In this document: piece after piece, positions 62,001 to 64,000 of the stretch | Layout of the letters: every line of letters begins with the position of its first letter | Position numbering within the stretch: the first letter of the stretch is position 1 | Assembly (NCBI GenBank): GCA_030386875.1 | Contig: CM059563.1 | Coordinates: 34,014,139 to 34,078,138, forward strand | DNA length: 64,000 nt | Direction: 5' to 3' | Source of the DNA: Morinoia aosen | Lineage: Eukaryota; Arthropoda; Malacostraca; Amphipoda; Talitridae | The notes under the pieces: model-generated | What the model saw: the letters and a program-made list of their open reading frames with translations, nothing else | Database searches by the model: none | What the model was told of the DNA's origin: nothing | Made by a program: the position numbers and the translations under genes

Positions 62001-63899
62001 AGCTGCTCCGCCCCACGGAGGGTATTTGCTGTGAGGCAGCTCAGCTGATGTGGTCAAGTTTTGGCCAATTGGTCGCAGCGCGTGCTCTGCCAGCAATGCA
62101 AATGTGGTGTTTATTGATGGCAGCTTCCTCGATCATGGCGGAAAATTTTAATGAGGTGGTTTGGTTTTATATTGTCTGCTAGCATAGTATTACAGTGTTG
62201 CAGTAGTACGTGATTCAATTTTTCGTAGGCCGCCATCTAGAATTTAATTCCCTTTTGTGAATTTTTCAATCATGTAGCCCATTGGGTTTTTAACGTTCAT
62301 TGCAAATCAAATATTACTTCGGAAAGACTTAAAGATCGTCTAACTCCCTCATTACTCACCGACTATCTTTCCGCCATTTGGATCGATTTCAGAAAACCCC
62401 AGCTCTTGTCCAGCAGCCATGAGATATTTTGAGATAGATGGAGCGACGGACAGTCTCTCGACAGCGAGCGGACCTCCTCTTCCATGGTAAGGAGCTGCGC
62501 AAATGAGAAAAATGCAAAGATAAAATACTTAATCTTAAAACTTCCACCTTGCTTCCAATACCATTATGAGTGTTCTTTCGGCGTTAGTGTACACACGAAA
62601 TAGAAGTCAGTCCTGCACGTGACAACACGGTTCTGAGATGAGGCGTAATGGTATACTGAAGAGTGCGGTATGACATAATTAACAACTCACCACTTTCAGT
62701 AGTCAAGTTCTCCAGGAAATTTTCAGCTTTTTTATAATACCCAAGGACTGTTTCGTAATCCCAGCCTGGATTTCCGAGAGAGACCCAATCTTCGAAATCC
62801 TTCTTGTGGCCCCGAAGATAGAGCATATGGTTTAATGCACTCGATCCTCCGATGACTTTACCCTGATGAATGAGTTCTTCCTGTTAAAAAATTAAAGAAA
62901 AATGTTAATAAATATGAGGTATTGGATTGTGTAAATAAGTCAATCACACTTCAGAAATAAAATTTCACCTAACTGTATTAGAATGCATTATTTAAATTTC
63001 GCTCAGATTCCGATCAACTTGGTGTTGTGTAGCGTTTCGAGAAGCTTTTTCCTGAATTTATTCGATCTTGTTGAAGAAAGTATACAGTTGGCATCGAACA
63101 CTCACTTCTATTGAACAAAATACGGGTAATATTTCTACTAGACACTCACTGTATAGTAAAAATGTCAAATTCGTTACATTCCTTCTTCTTTTGAACTCGC
63201 AGGCAGAACAAAAAATGCGTGAATAAACCTGTTTCATCGAATGAGATAGAAAATTTCCTTTTAGCGTTAGTTGGCTGAGCGGTGGTAAAAACCTTGGAGA
63301 TGTCATGGAACAAAATCACGATAATTGACAAGTTTGCTCTCAACGACGTCTGAAGCCTCTTAGCAGCCGTCGAAATCAGTTCGACAGACATCGCAGCTCG
63401 TTTCACATCGCAATTTGCGGACTTGTGCGCGAAAGTACAAATATTTCGTTGACACCGACCCAGATCGATTCTCGTGCAATGAATGAAAAAGTTAAAAAAA
63501 TAAGAACGTTACAGCATTTACACTCTTTCTACTTGGAACTTTTAACCTAAAGGGTACTTGTTGCTGTACTTTAATACAAATTAGACGCATAAGAAATTAC
63601 TCGTAAACATATTGTGTCCTAAATACTGACACACACTGTATAGTGTTACATGAAGCATGTTACTTACATTGTCTCTGAAGGCAAAACGAGCGTGCTTTTG
63701 CCTGGTGCTGCGGTAGTTGTAGTTGTAGGGACTCAAAGAAGAGGCTGCATAAGGACCAAATGAAGGCACGTCACTCGCAGACGGAGGCTGACCTCCAGCC
63801 TCGAGCAGCAGGACGTCCCAGCTGGCAACCTCCGACAGCCGAGCGGCCGCGGCGCATCCTGCGGAACCTGCGCCCACTGCCACCAATGCGAAATTAATA
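16261..63899 (-). CDS. GMC oxidoreductase (glucose dehydrogenase-like), 13 exons, 5' partial
   Basis: Flavin-dependent GMC oxidoreductase of the insect glucose dehydrogenase (FAD, quinone) type; family members oxidise alcohols or sugars and most insect ones are secreted. Exons on the minus strand: 63899-63668, 62880-62691, 62494-62360, 58425-58301, 56832-56776, 48468-48355, 39143-38990, 36684-36527, 32934-32757, 31945-31872, 31300-31149, 18012-17951, 16337-16261. They total 1708 nt, 568 residues plus stop, with matching phases and GT/AG at every junction. Landmarks: GAGSAG FAD motif (residues 9-14), GMC signature 1 around residues 84-95, signature 2 ([15 protein letters not shown], 261-275), catalytic-His region [10 protein letters not shown] (500-509). 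Insect homologues run about 600-625 aa, so roughly 40-60 N-terminal residues, probably with a signal peptide, lie beyond the right edge. Oddities: large introns (13.1 kb longest) full of transposons, and Pro at the second catalytic position. The exact substrate cannot be told from sequence. Confidence 0.93.
16338..17950 (-). other. Intron of the GMC gene with decayed hammerhead-type repeats
   Basis: Carries two divergent copies of the hammerhead-bearing repeat: near 17080-17250 (plus; TTGATGATGAGTG...GAACGTT after a GTGCGTGTGTTTG tract) and near 17700-17745 (minus; GATGATAGTTTCATC then GAAACGTTGC). Otherwise AT-rich and unrecognised. Confidence 0.5.
17951..18012 (-). CDS. GMC gene exon: VHG..GLRVAD block
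   Basis: A 62-nt exon 13.1 kb downstream of the previous one. Acceptor CACGTGCAG, then (K)[20 protein letters not shown], and donor GTGAGT. This is the VHG-x-x-GLRVxDxSIMP element that leads into the second catalytic residue in GMC proteins. Phase 2 in, phase 1 out. GC-rich in an AT-rich setting. Confidence 0.92.
18575..19480 (+). pseudogene. Relic of a repetitive arthropod protein family (truncated copy 1)
   Basis: Related in architecture to the copy at 41308-42978. A Cys-rich N-terminal part ([45 protein letters not shown], broken by frameshifts) is followed by an open stretch 18968-19480: acidic/Ser-rich linker, [46 protein letters not shown], then [19 protein letters not shown]. It stops before the FFPEN/HGERFHQ half. 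I know this family as very common in arthropod genome annotations as uncharacterised proteins. Its repetition suggests a mobile origin, but I cannot name the class. Confidence 0.7.
20140..20880. mobile_element. PIF/Harbinger-like element with terminal inverted repeats
   Basis: Left end ..GATAGACGACCGTCAATTTA TTGACTCAATGTATTGACG and right end (reverse complement) CATAGACGATCAATTTAATT..ATTGACTCAATATATTGAT form long imperfect inverted repeats. Inside, minus strand 20822-20580 encodes [32 protein letters not shown], like the N-terminus of Harbinger transposases (ALAL...RR.WV..WL.RR). A further right-end-like copy abuts at 20113-20155, suggesting two nested or adjacent insertions. Confidence 0.6.
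20881..21949. other. Spacer or LINE 5' region with C-rich tracts
   Basis: C-rich tracts at 21190-21290 and 21840-21930 and a 17-bp palindrome GCGTTCACCGTGAACGC (20967-20983). Possibly the 5' UTR of the LINE that follows; the boundary is not visible. Confidence 0.4.
22021..24415 (+). pseudogene. LINE ORF1-like region, Ser/Thr-rich, frameshifted
   Basis: ATG at 22021 runs only 16 codons before TAA; the reading continues through 22170-22436, 22412-22966, 22979-23197, 23254-23565, 23559-23924 and 23914-24411 in changing frames. Low-complexity Ser/Thr/Asn sequence dominates up to 22966. The stretch 23254-23565 ([20 protein letters not shown] ... [20 protein letters not shown]) is more structured but unrecognised. 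I assign it to the LINE because it leads directly into the OTU and endonuclease regions on the same strand. Confidence 0.6.
24416..24862 (+). pseudogene. OTU-like cysteine protease domain in the LINE, apparent His loss
   Basis: 148 codons. [26 protein letters not shown] is the OTU core: Asp and Cys of D-G-x-C with the following hydrophobic helix. The domain continues to [20 protein letters not shown], the usual strand before the catalytic His, and ends [13 protein letters not shown], where OTU enzymes have H-Y-[DNS]. Here the expected His is Tyr. OTU domains are known in several retroelements and de-ubiquitinate or cut peptide substrates. Followed by a TAG stop inside a short direct duplication. 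Confidence 0.7.
25058..27861 (+). pseudogene. LINE ORF2: endonuclease plus reverse transcriptase, broken
   Basis: Endonuclease: [34 protein letters not shown], a TAA stop at about 25475, then [10 protein letters not shown] and [10 protein letters not shown] (catalytic Asp/Asn and His blocks). Linker: [75 protein letters not shown], then [11 protein letters not shown] (motif C) and [13 protein letters not shown] thumb. C-terminal: [38 protein letters not shown]. Breaks near 25745, 26218, 26724, 26940-26990 and 27554. Non-functional. Confidence 0.9.
27881..29470 (+). repeat. LINE 3' tail and three diverged copies of a GT/TA-bearing tail repeat
   Basis: Copies at about 28030-28250, 28800-29000 and 29160-29470. 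Shared phrases: an alternating GT/TA tract, ACTAGCATATAAACT / CTAGCATTTTAACTAG, CCTAACACGTCATTTC / CCTAACTCGTCATCCC with ATTGTAAAGCA, and TTGCGCGATCACCCACATAT / TTGTGTGATCATCCATTTAT followed by ATGCTTATCAACTAATGA. Probably stacked 3' ends of related LINEs. Confidence 0.6.
29760..29920 (+). repeat. Interspersed repeat copy (GCATGGGTATTA family)
   Basis: TAGTGGCATGGGTATTACAA, AGATATTTTAAAAACCAATG, TTATTGGAAATAAACTTTAT and a pyrimidine-rich end. Best-preserved copy together with those at 31465 and 52290. Confidence 0.65.
30208..30280. repeat. Two adjacent perfect hairpins
   Basis: CGTTGCGAAGTTTG (30208-30221) pairs with CAAACTTCGCAACG (30239-30252), with AAGGGG/CCCCTT continuing inside. Directly after it GGGAAGG..GGGG pairs with CCCC..CCTTCCC. 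Both loops contain GGGGAACTCCCC-like cores. Confidence 0.75.
30451..30690. mobile_element. Inverted pair of PLE terminal repeats with hammerheads
   Basis: Left arm 30451-30551 and right arm 30588-30690 are inverted copies (GGACCGTAACTCTCAAATTA / ..TAATTTGAGAGTTACTGTCC), about 100 bp each. Each contains a hammerhead-like core next to GATGCTGAAGAT. A poly(A) run at 30437-30450 precedes. Inserted in the Tigger-like element. Confidence 0.75.
30516..30546 (-). ncRNA. Hammerhead ribozyme-like core, minus strand
   Basis: CTGAAGA, stem II GACC-ATAGA-GGTC, then GAAACGTTCGG. Stem II pairs perfectly; the first box is CTGAAGA rather than CTGATGA, which should weaken or abolish cleavage. The inverted twin at 30607-30636 has TTACC..GGTC and GAAGCG, more decayed. 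Confidence 0.5.
31149..31300 (-). CDS. GMC gene exon: first catalytic His
   Basis: Acceptor TTTGATGGCAG, then [20 protein letters not shown] and [20 protein letters not shown]. The SDxYWRC...H-x-x-GT-x-x-MGP pattern is the active-site region carrying the first catalytic His (H501 by alignment to H-P-x-G). The usual Cys of GTCKMG is Ala and the Lys is Gly. It ends in phase 2 at GTAAGTGC; reading on in frame would meet TAA at once, so splicing is needed to reach the conserved end of the protein. Confidence 0.93.
31465..31590 (-). repeat. Interspersed repeat copy (GCATGGGTATTA family)
   Basis: Reverse strand: AATTGGCATGGGTATTATGA, TTAAGATATTTTAAACCCAA and TTATTGGAAATGAACTG; a close match to 29760-29920. 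Lies in the 571-bp GMC intron between 31301 and 31871. Confidence 0.65.
31872..31945 (-). CDS. GMC gene exon (24 codons)
   Basis: Acceptor TTCCCACAG, then [20 protein letters not shown] and TFVKR, ending at a GTAAGT donor. It matches the helix after the NYF...D block (GV/IK.A..L..T.AF) of the family. Phase 1 in, phase 0 out. Confidence 0.9.
31946..32756 (-). other. GMC intron, nothing recognised
   Basis: AT-rich 811-bp intron without identifiable repeats or motifs. Confidence 0.5.
32757..32934 (-). CDS. GMC gene exon: GMC C-terminal domain start
   Basis: The acceptor TTTTCCTCTGCAG precedes [20 protein letters not shown] and the family block [20 protein letters not shown] followed by PIVDPNYF. 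MRPKSxGxVxLKSxNPxDxPxxxPNYF is the classic opening of the GMC C-terminal domain. It ends in phase 1 at GTGAGA. Confidence 0.94.
33230..33480 (+). mobile_element. LINE ORF2 linker fragment, decayed
   Basis: One frame reads [21 protein letters not shown], then [44 protein letters not shown] with interspersed stops. It parallels the endonuclease-RT linker of the LINE at 26 kb ([12 protein letters not shown]...YKSY KE....[26 protein letters not shown]). Confidence 0.6.
33481..35150. other. GMC intron, unrecognised part
   Basis: AT-rich; no gene, motif or obvious repeat. Confidence 0.4.
35155..36012 (+). mobile_element. PLE 5' fragment with inverted flanking arm
   Basis: A terminal-repeat piece with a hammerhead-like relic (35513-35545: TTGAAGATGAGTG..GCTCGAAAG) precedes an open stretch 35577-35864 reading [25 protein letters not shown] and, after a frameshift, [17 protein letters not shown]. 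This matches the N-terminal part of PLE proteins (...NN..P.F..FK.AN..L......Y..CQ.KLL..EI..K). The internal segment 35938-36012 recurs inverted at 35150-35225 (about 75 bp, roughly 90% alike by eye). Inverted flanking copies are a known PLE habit. Confidence 0.7.
36173..36352 (+). repeat. Tandem repeat, exact 60-bp period, three copies
   Basis: TTTGAGCCGGATTGCGGCTT starts at 36173, 36233 and 36293; copies differ at only a few bases (for example CATCC/CACCC, CCATAAG/CTATAAG). The period is a multiple of three, so an open frame crosses all copies on both strands, but no known protein is suggested. Confidence 0.9.
36527..36684 (-). CDS. GMC gene exon
   Basis: After acceptor TTTGAACAG the exon reads [20 protein letters not shown] then [12 protein letters not shown] and ends ATFMGMKNS. 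It corresponds to the P-S-P...E..AF and P.D.PD-Q/F block of insect GMC proteins. A donor at AGT|GTACGC keeps phase 0 and joins to VYNDYLWP. A downstream GTAATT would put the next exon out of frame, so I chose GTACGC although it is not a strong donor. Confidence 0.88.
36685..38989 (-). other. GMC intron, nothing recognised
   Basis: AT-rich, with a short ATTAGATTAGATT run near 36890. No gene or repeat family identified. Confidence 0.45.
38990..39143 (-). CDS. GMC gene exon: [10 protein letters not shown] block
   Basis: The acceptor ATATTTTCAG leads to [20 protein letters not shown] and continues to LYRNNRTG. PGVGxNLQDH is an invariant GMC block contacting FAD. 154 nt, phase 0 in, phase 1 out at GTAATA, a donor weaker than those of the neighbouring exons. 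Confidence 0.93.
39144..41307 (-). other. GMC intron, mostly unrecognised
   Basis: Contains a poly-C run (39643-39658). No coding motif found. Confidence 0.45.
41308..42978 (+). pseudogene. Relic of a repetitive arthropod protein family (near-complete copy 2)
   Basis: Starts at ATG 41308 ([33 protein letters not shown]), a Cys-rich zinc-binding-like N-terminus continuing with [35 protein letters not shown] and [13 protein letters not shown]. Then an acidic linker, [105 protein letters not shown], and [24 protein letters not shown], then [25 protein letters not shown] to TAG at 42978. Frame breaks near 41400, 41910-41990 and 42392, and an in-frame TAA at 42862. This is a common uncharacterised arthropod family, with function unknown to me. 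Confidence 0.8.
43340..44100. other. GC-rich island of unknown origin
   Basis: About 750 bp far more GC-rich than its surroundings, with overlapping open frames on both strands (43344-43697, 43501-43806 plus) that look like by-products of composition: Pro/Ala/Ser/Arg-rich with no domain. It begins after ACATTGTGGTGATCCCAGCG, which could be a primer-binding-site-like context of an LTR element, but no LTR pair is visible. Confidence 0.5.
44119..44515 (+). repeat. Alternating two-unit tandem array (about 43 + 35 bp)
   Basis: Unit A begins CATCACGTATTAGTGCTATT and ends GGATTGTGTTTCAAT (about 43 bp). Unit B begins CATTACGTCATTCTCGAATA and ends GGATTGTGCTTCAAT (about 35 bp). They alternate A-B for roughly five rounds, a dimeric period near 78 bp. 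Later units are shortened. Confidence 0.85.
44659..44710. repeat. Stem-loop with 10-bp perfect arms
   Basis: CGCTTCGGGC (44659-44668) and GCCCGAAGCG (44701-44710) enclose a second inverted pair CTATC/GATAG (44673-44690). Confidence 0.75.
45395..46090 (+). mobile_element. PLE 3' fragment (GIY-YIG end and terminal repeat)
   Basis: Reads [73 protein letters not shown], the GIY-YIG endonuclease with its Cys pair, then a TGA (45782), then [27 protein letters not shown]. Distinct from the PLE at 13-15 kb ([15 protein letters not shown] versus IVNNFTIGSLFRFKD) but the same lineage. 5' truncated with a hammerhead core downstream. Confidence 0.88.
46037..46065 (+). ncRNA. Hammerhead ribozyme core, best-preserved copy
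   Basis: CTGATGA (46037-46043), stem II GACC (46045-46048) / GGTC (46054-46057) with loop TTAAG, then GAAA (46058-46061) and CGTT. Canonical conserved boxes, located just after the PLE ORF as expected for a PLE terminal repeat. Helices I and III not verified. Confidence 0.65.
46091..48220 (-). other. GMC intron, unrecognised part
   Basis: AT-rich. A minus-strand stretch at 46,740-47,040 has two overlapping open frames with faint retroelement-like phrases, too weak to name. Confidence 0.4.
48221..48289 (+). mobile_element. Tigger-like terminal inverted repeat end
   Basis: Reading minus from a TA at 48290-48291: CAGTCAAACCTCGATATACG ATTGC..., a pogo/Tigger-type terminus, related to the end at 30,921. 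Only this end is recognised; it lies 65 bp from the GMC exon at 48355. Confidence 0.55.
48355..48468 (-). CDS. GMC gene exon: GMC signature 2
   Basis: Begins after CCGTCACAG with ACGAAGCGAGCA. It encodes [20 protein letters not shown] followed by [18 protein letters not shown]; the segment [15 protein letters not shown] is GMC signature 2. 38 codons, phase 0 to 0, ending at a GTGAGT donor (48354). Notably GC-rich compared with its surroundings. A Tigger-like inverted-repeat end lies about 65 bp downstream in the intron. Confidence 0.94.
49400..50150 (+). mobile_element. LINE 3'-end fragment
   Basis: The stretch near 49,830-49,960 parallels the end of the LINE ORF2 at 27,720-27,880 ([17 protein letters not shown].. 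versus [17 protein letters not shown].. and AAAATCCCTCAAA shared), followed by TTCTAAGTTAC versus TTCTTAGTTAC. Heavily decayed. The tail carries GGTGCAAAATTGCTAAACTA, also seen in the dispersed repeat at 7080. Confidence 0.6.
50151..51056 (-). other. GMC intron, unrecognised part
   Basis: AT-rich with a GC-richer patch at 50,850-50,970; nothing named. Confidence 0.4.
51057..51190 (+). repeat. 26-bp tandem repeat, about five copies
   Basis: TTACCTTATAACTTAAAAAC plus TATAAC repeats with an exact 26-bp period in the last copies (TTACC at 51125, 51151, 51177). The first copies are slightly longer. Confidence 0.85.
51191..52289 (-). other. GMC intron, nothing recognised
   Basis: No gene or repeat recognised. 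Confidence 0.4.
52290..52440 (+). repeat. Interspersed repeat copy (GCATGGGTATTA family)
   Basis: AATTGGCATGGGTATTACAA TGCTCATTCG, GGCCATTTTTAAAAACAATC and TTTGGAAATAAACTGTCC; matches 29760-29920. Confidence 0.65.
52441..54289 (-). other. GMC intron, nothing recognised
   Basis: AT-rich; one GC-richer patch (53,120-53,260). No coding exon or family found. Confidence 0.4.
54290..54690 (+). repeat. Second copy of the GT-tract/hammerhead repeat
   Basis: A GTGTGTGTGTTTGTGCGTG tract, then TTGATGATGGAATCAGAGAT TCCGATACGTTTGCTA (a hammerhead relic, GATA for GAAA, with GGAA/TTCC still paired) and TTAGATTTCCCAAAAATCGC. Parallels 606-1000. Confidence 0.6.
54691..56005 (-). other. GMC intron, nothing recognised
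   Basis: AT-rich; short open frames only. Confidence 0.4.
56006..56038. repeat. (TA)n microsatellite
   Basis: An uninterrupted run of about 16 TA units, directly abutting the GC-rich block that follows. Confidence 0.95.
56039..56358 (-). other. GC-rich block with 105-codon open frame, unidentified
   Basis: A sharply bounded GC-rich segment next to (TA)n. The minus strand is open for 105 codons (56358-56041: [20 protein letters not shown] ... [20 protein letters not shown]). The word ACGTATC or its complement recurs at least four times. It could be a SINE-like or other repeat ending in (TA)n, or a captured gene piece; I do not recognise it. Confidence 0.4.
56776..56832 (-). CDS. GMC gene 57-bp micro-exon
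   Basis: A 19-codon exon between TTTCTCTTTCAG and GTGAGT, phase 0 at both ends, encoding [19 protein letters not shown]. This supplies the V-x-I...KRA-GVE/QY...G strand expected between the RPNAQATK end of the previous exon and the [10 protein letters not shown] start of the next. The fit of phase, splice sites and homology makes it secure despite its size. Confidence 0.88.
56833..58300 (-). other. GMC intron with a 161-codon antisense open frame
   Basis: The plus strand is open at 57260-57745 (161 codons), GC-richer than its flanks, with direct repeats of CAATGATGACGTCA / CAATGGTGACGTCA near 57,617 and 57,720. No domain recognised; possibly part of a repeat. Confidence 0.4.
58301..58425 (-). 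CDS. GMC gene exon: substrate-domain segment
   Basis: The acceptor GTTCATACAG precedes GGTACTTCTCG. The exon encodes [20 protein letters not shown] then [20 protein letters not shown], matching the family's NG-R-S-AKA-L-P..R-NL block. It enters in phase 1, leaves in phase 0 and ends at a GTGAGT donor. The preceding intron (58426-62359) contains the foldback element. Confidence 0.92.
59434..60705. mobile_element. Foldback-like element with inverted ends and internal 42-bp array
   Basis: The left end TCCCAATTGAAATTCTGAGC CTTTTACAGATCG mirrors the right end, whose reverse complement is TCCCAATTGAAAATTATCGC CCTTTTCAGATAG. Flanking zones on both sides are rich in GGCC/CCTTTT/AACGGC words (59,440-59,680 and 60,470-60,690). 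No transposase. No target-site duplication identified. Confidence 0.7.
59681..59858 (+). repeat. 42-bp tandem array, four near-identical copies
   Basis: GGCCCTTTTGGGCTTCCTTA followed by CTGCTTGATCAAGGCTAATACC repeats every 42 bp, with more diverged units back to about 59,585. The open frame across it ([14 protein letters not shown] repeated) is an artefact of the 14-codon period. Confidence 0.9.
60706..62359 (-). other. GMC intron with an unidentified GC-rich patch
   Basis: Mostly AT-rich. 61,870-62,150 is GC-richer and contains TGCGCAAACTTGCGCA (a perfect palindrome-like pair) and GCTGCTCCGCCCC. It could be a repeat or an intronic regulatory segment; nothing supports either choice. Confidence 0.4.
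62360..62494 (-). CDS. GMC gene exon: [11 protein letters not shown] block
   Basis: The acceptor TTTGCGCAG is followed by sequence encoding [14 protein letters not shown]. The HGxxGP segment is a hallmark of insect GMC proteins and precedes the substrate-binding domain. 135 nt, phase 1 to phase 1, ending at GTGAGT (62359). The intron to the previous exon is only 196 bp. Confidence 0.93.
62691..62880 (-). CDS. GMC gene exon: GMC signature 1
   Basis: The acceptor TTTTTAACAG precedes GAAGAACTC. The exon reads [19 protein letters not shown] and then [13 protein letters not shown], a full match to GMC signature 1 (FAD attachment loop), followed by [20 protein letters not shown], a conserved family block. 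It ends in phase 1 at a GTGAGT donor (62690). The 62881-63667 intron upstream holds nothing I recognise. Confidence 0.94.
62881..63667 (-). other. GMC intron, nothing recognised
   Basis: AT-rich, with two overlapping minus-strand open frames (63,146-63,406 and 63,058-63,306) that lack any family motif. Confidence 0.5.
63668..63899 (-). CDS. GMC gene, first exon in window (FAD-binding fold)
   Basis: Residues 1-77 of the visible protein. The exon begins after a CTCAAG acceptor with one base finishing a codon from an upstream exon outside the window. It encodes [18 protein letters not shown], the dinucleotide-binding GxGxxG loop at residues 9-14, followed by DVLLLEAGG, the beta-strand whose acidic end normally binds the FAD ribose. 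It ends ...FAFRDN before a GTAAGT donor at 63667. Confidence 0.92.
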
Positions 63900-64000
63900 C
63901 TTGAGAATAAATGAGTCTACAACAAAATAAGGCTTCATGATTAGGTGCAAATATGGCATCACTAATAAATGCTTGAACACATTTGAAATTTTCAAAAGAA

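Noticed and set aside
1..64000. tRNA, rRNA or CRISPR
   Set aside because: I saw no tRNA cloverleaf boxes, no rRNA core sequence and no spaced identical repeats of CRISPR type; the tandem arrays present have no unique spacers.

Overview
The window looks like AT-rich, repeat-dense nuclear DNA of an arthropod (insect or crustacean; I cannot place it further). It has spliceosomal introns of 0.1 to 13 kb, long microsatellites and many decayed transposons of several classes. There are no bacterial features.

One host gene dominates. It is on the minus strand and encodes a GMC-family flavoprotein oxidoreductase of the insect glucose-dehydrogenase type. I assembled 13 coding exons by eye, from 63,899 down to a TGA stop at 16,261. 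They give 568 residues with every splice phase consistent; only the N-terminal exon(s), probably a signal peptide, lie beyond the right edge. The FAD motif, both GMC signatures and the first catalytic His region are visible. The second catalytic position (usually His or Asn) reads as Pro, so activity may be altered. A candidate AATAAA lies about 190 bases after the stop.

Almost everything else is repeats, inside this gene's introns or downstream of it. 1-16.0 kb is downstream sequence with a decayed hAT transposase, a Ty3/gypsy fragment, short inverted-repeat elements, a 188-bp tandem repeat, a CR1/L2-like LINE fragment and a Penelope-like element (PLE). 18-31.1 kb (the largest intron) holds a relic of an arthropod repeat-protein family, a Harbinger-like element, a nearly complete but broken LINE with an OTU-protease-like domain, LINE-tail copies, and a Tigger-like element carrying an inverted PLE pair. 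32.9-48.4 kb holds a LINE fragment, a PLE 5' fragment, a 60-bp triplication, a second relic of the same repeat-protein family, a GC-rich island followed by an alternating two-unit tandem array, and a PLE 3' fragment with a good hammerhead-ribozyme core. 48.5-63.7 kb holds LINE and Tigger ends, a 26-bp array, a (TA)n tract, an unidentified GC-rich block and a foldback-like element with a 42-bp array.

The least ordinary items are the very long GMC gene with an altered catalytic motif, the series of PLE hammerhead cores in different states of decay, the OTU domain lacking its expected His, the foldback element, and the alternating 43/35-bp array.
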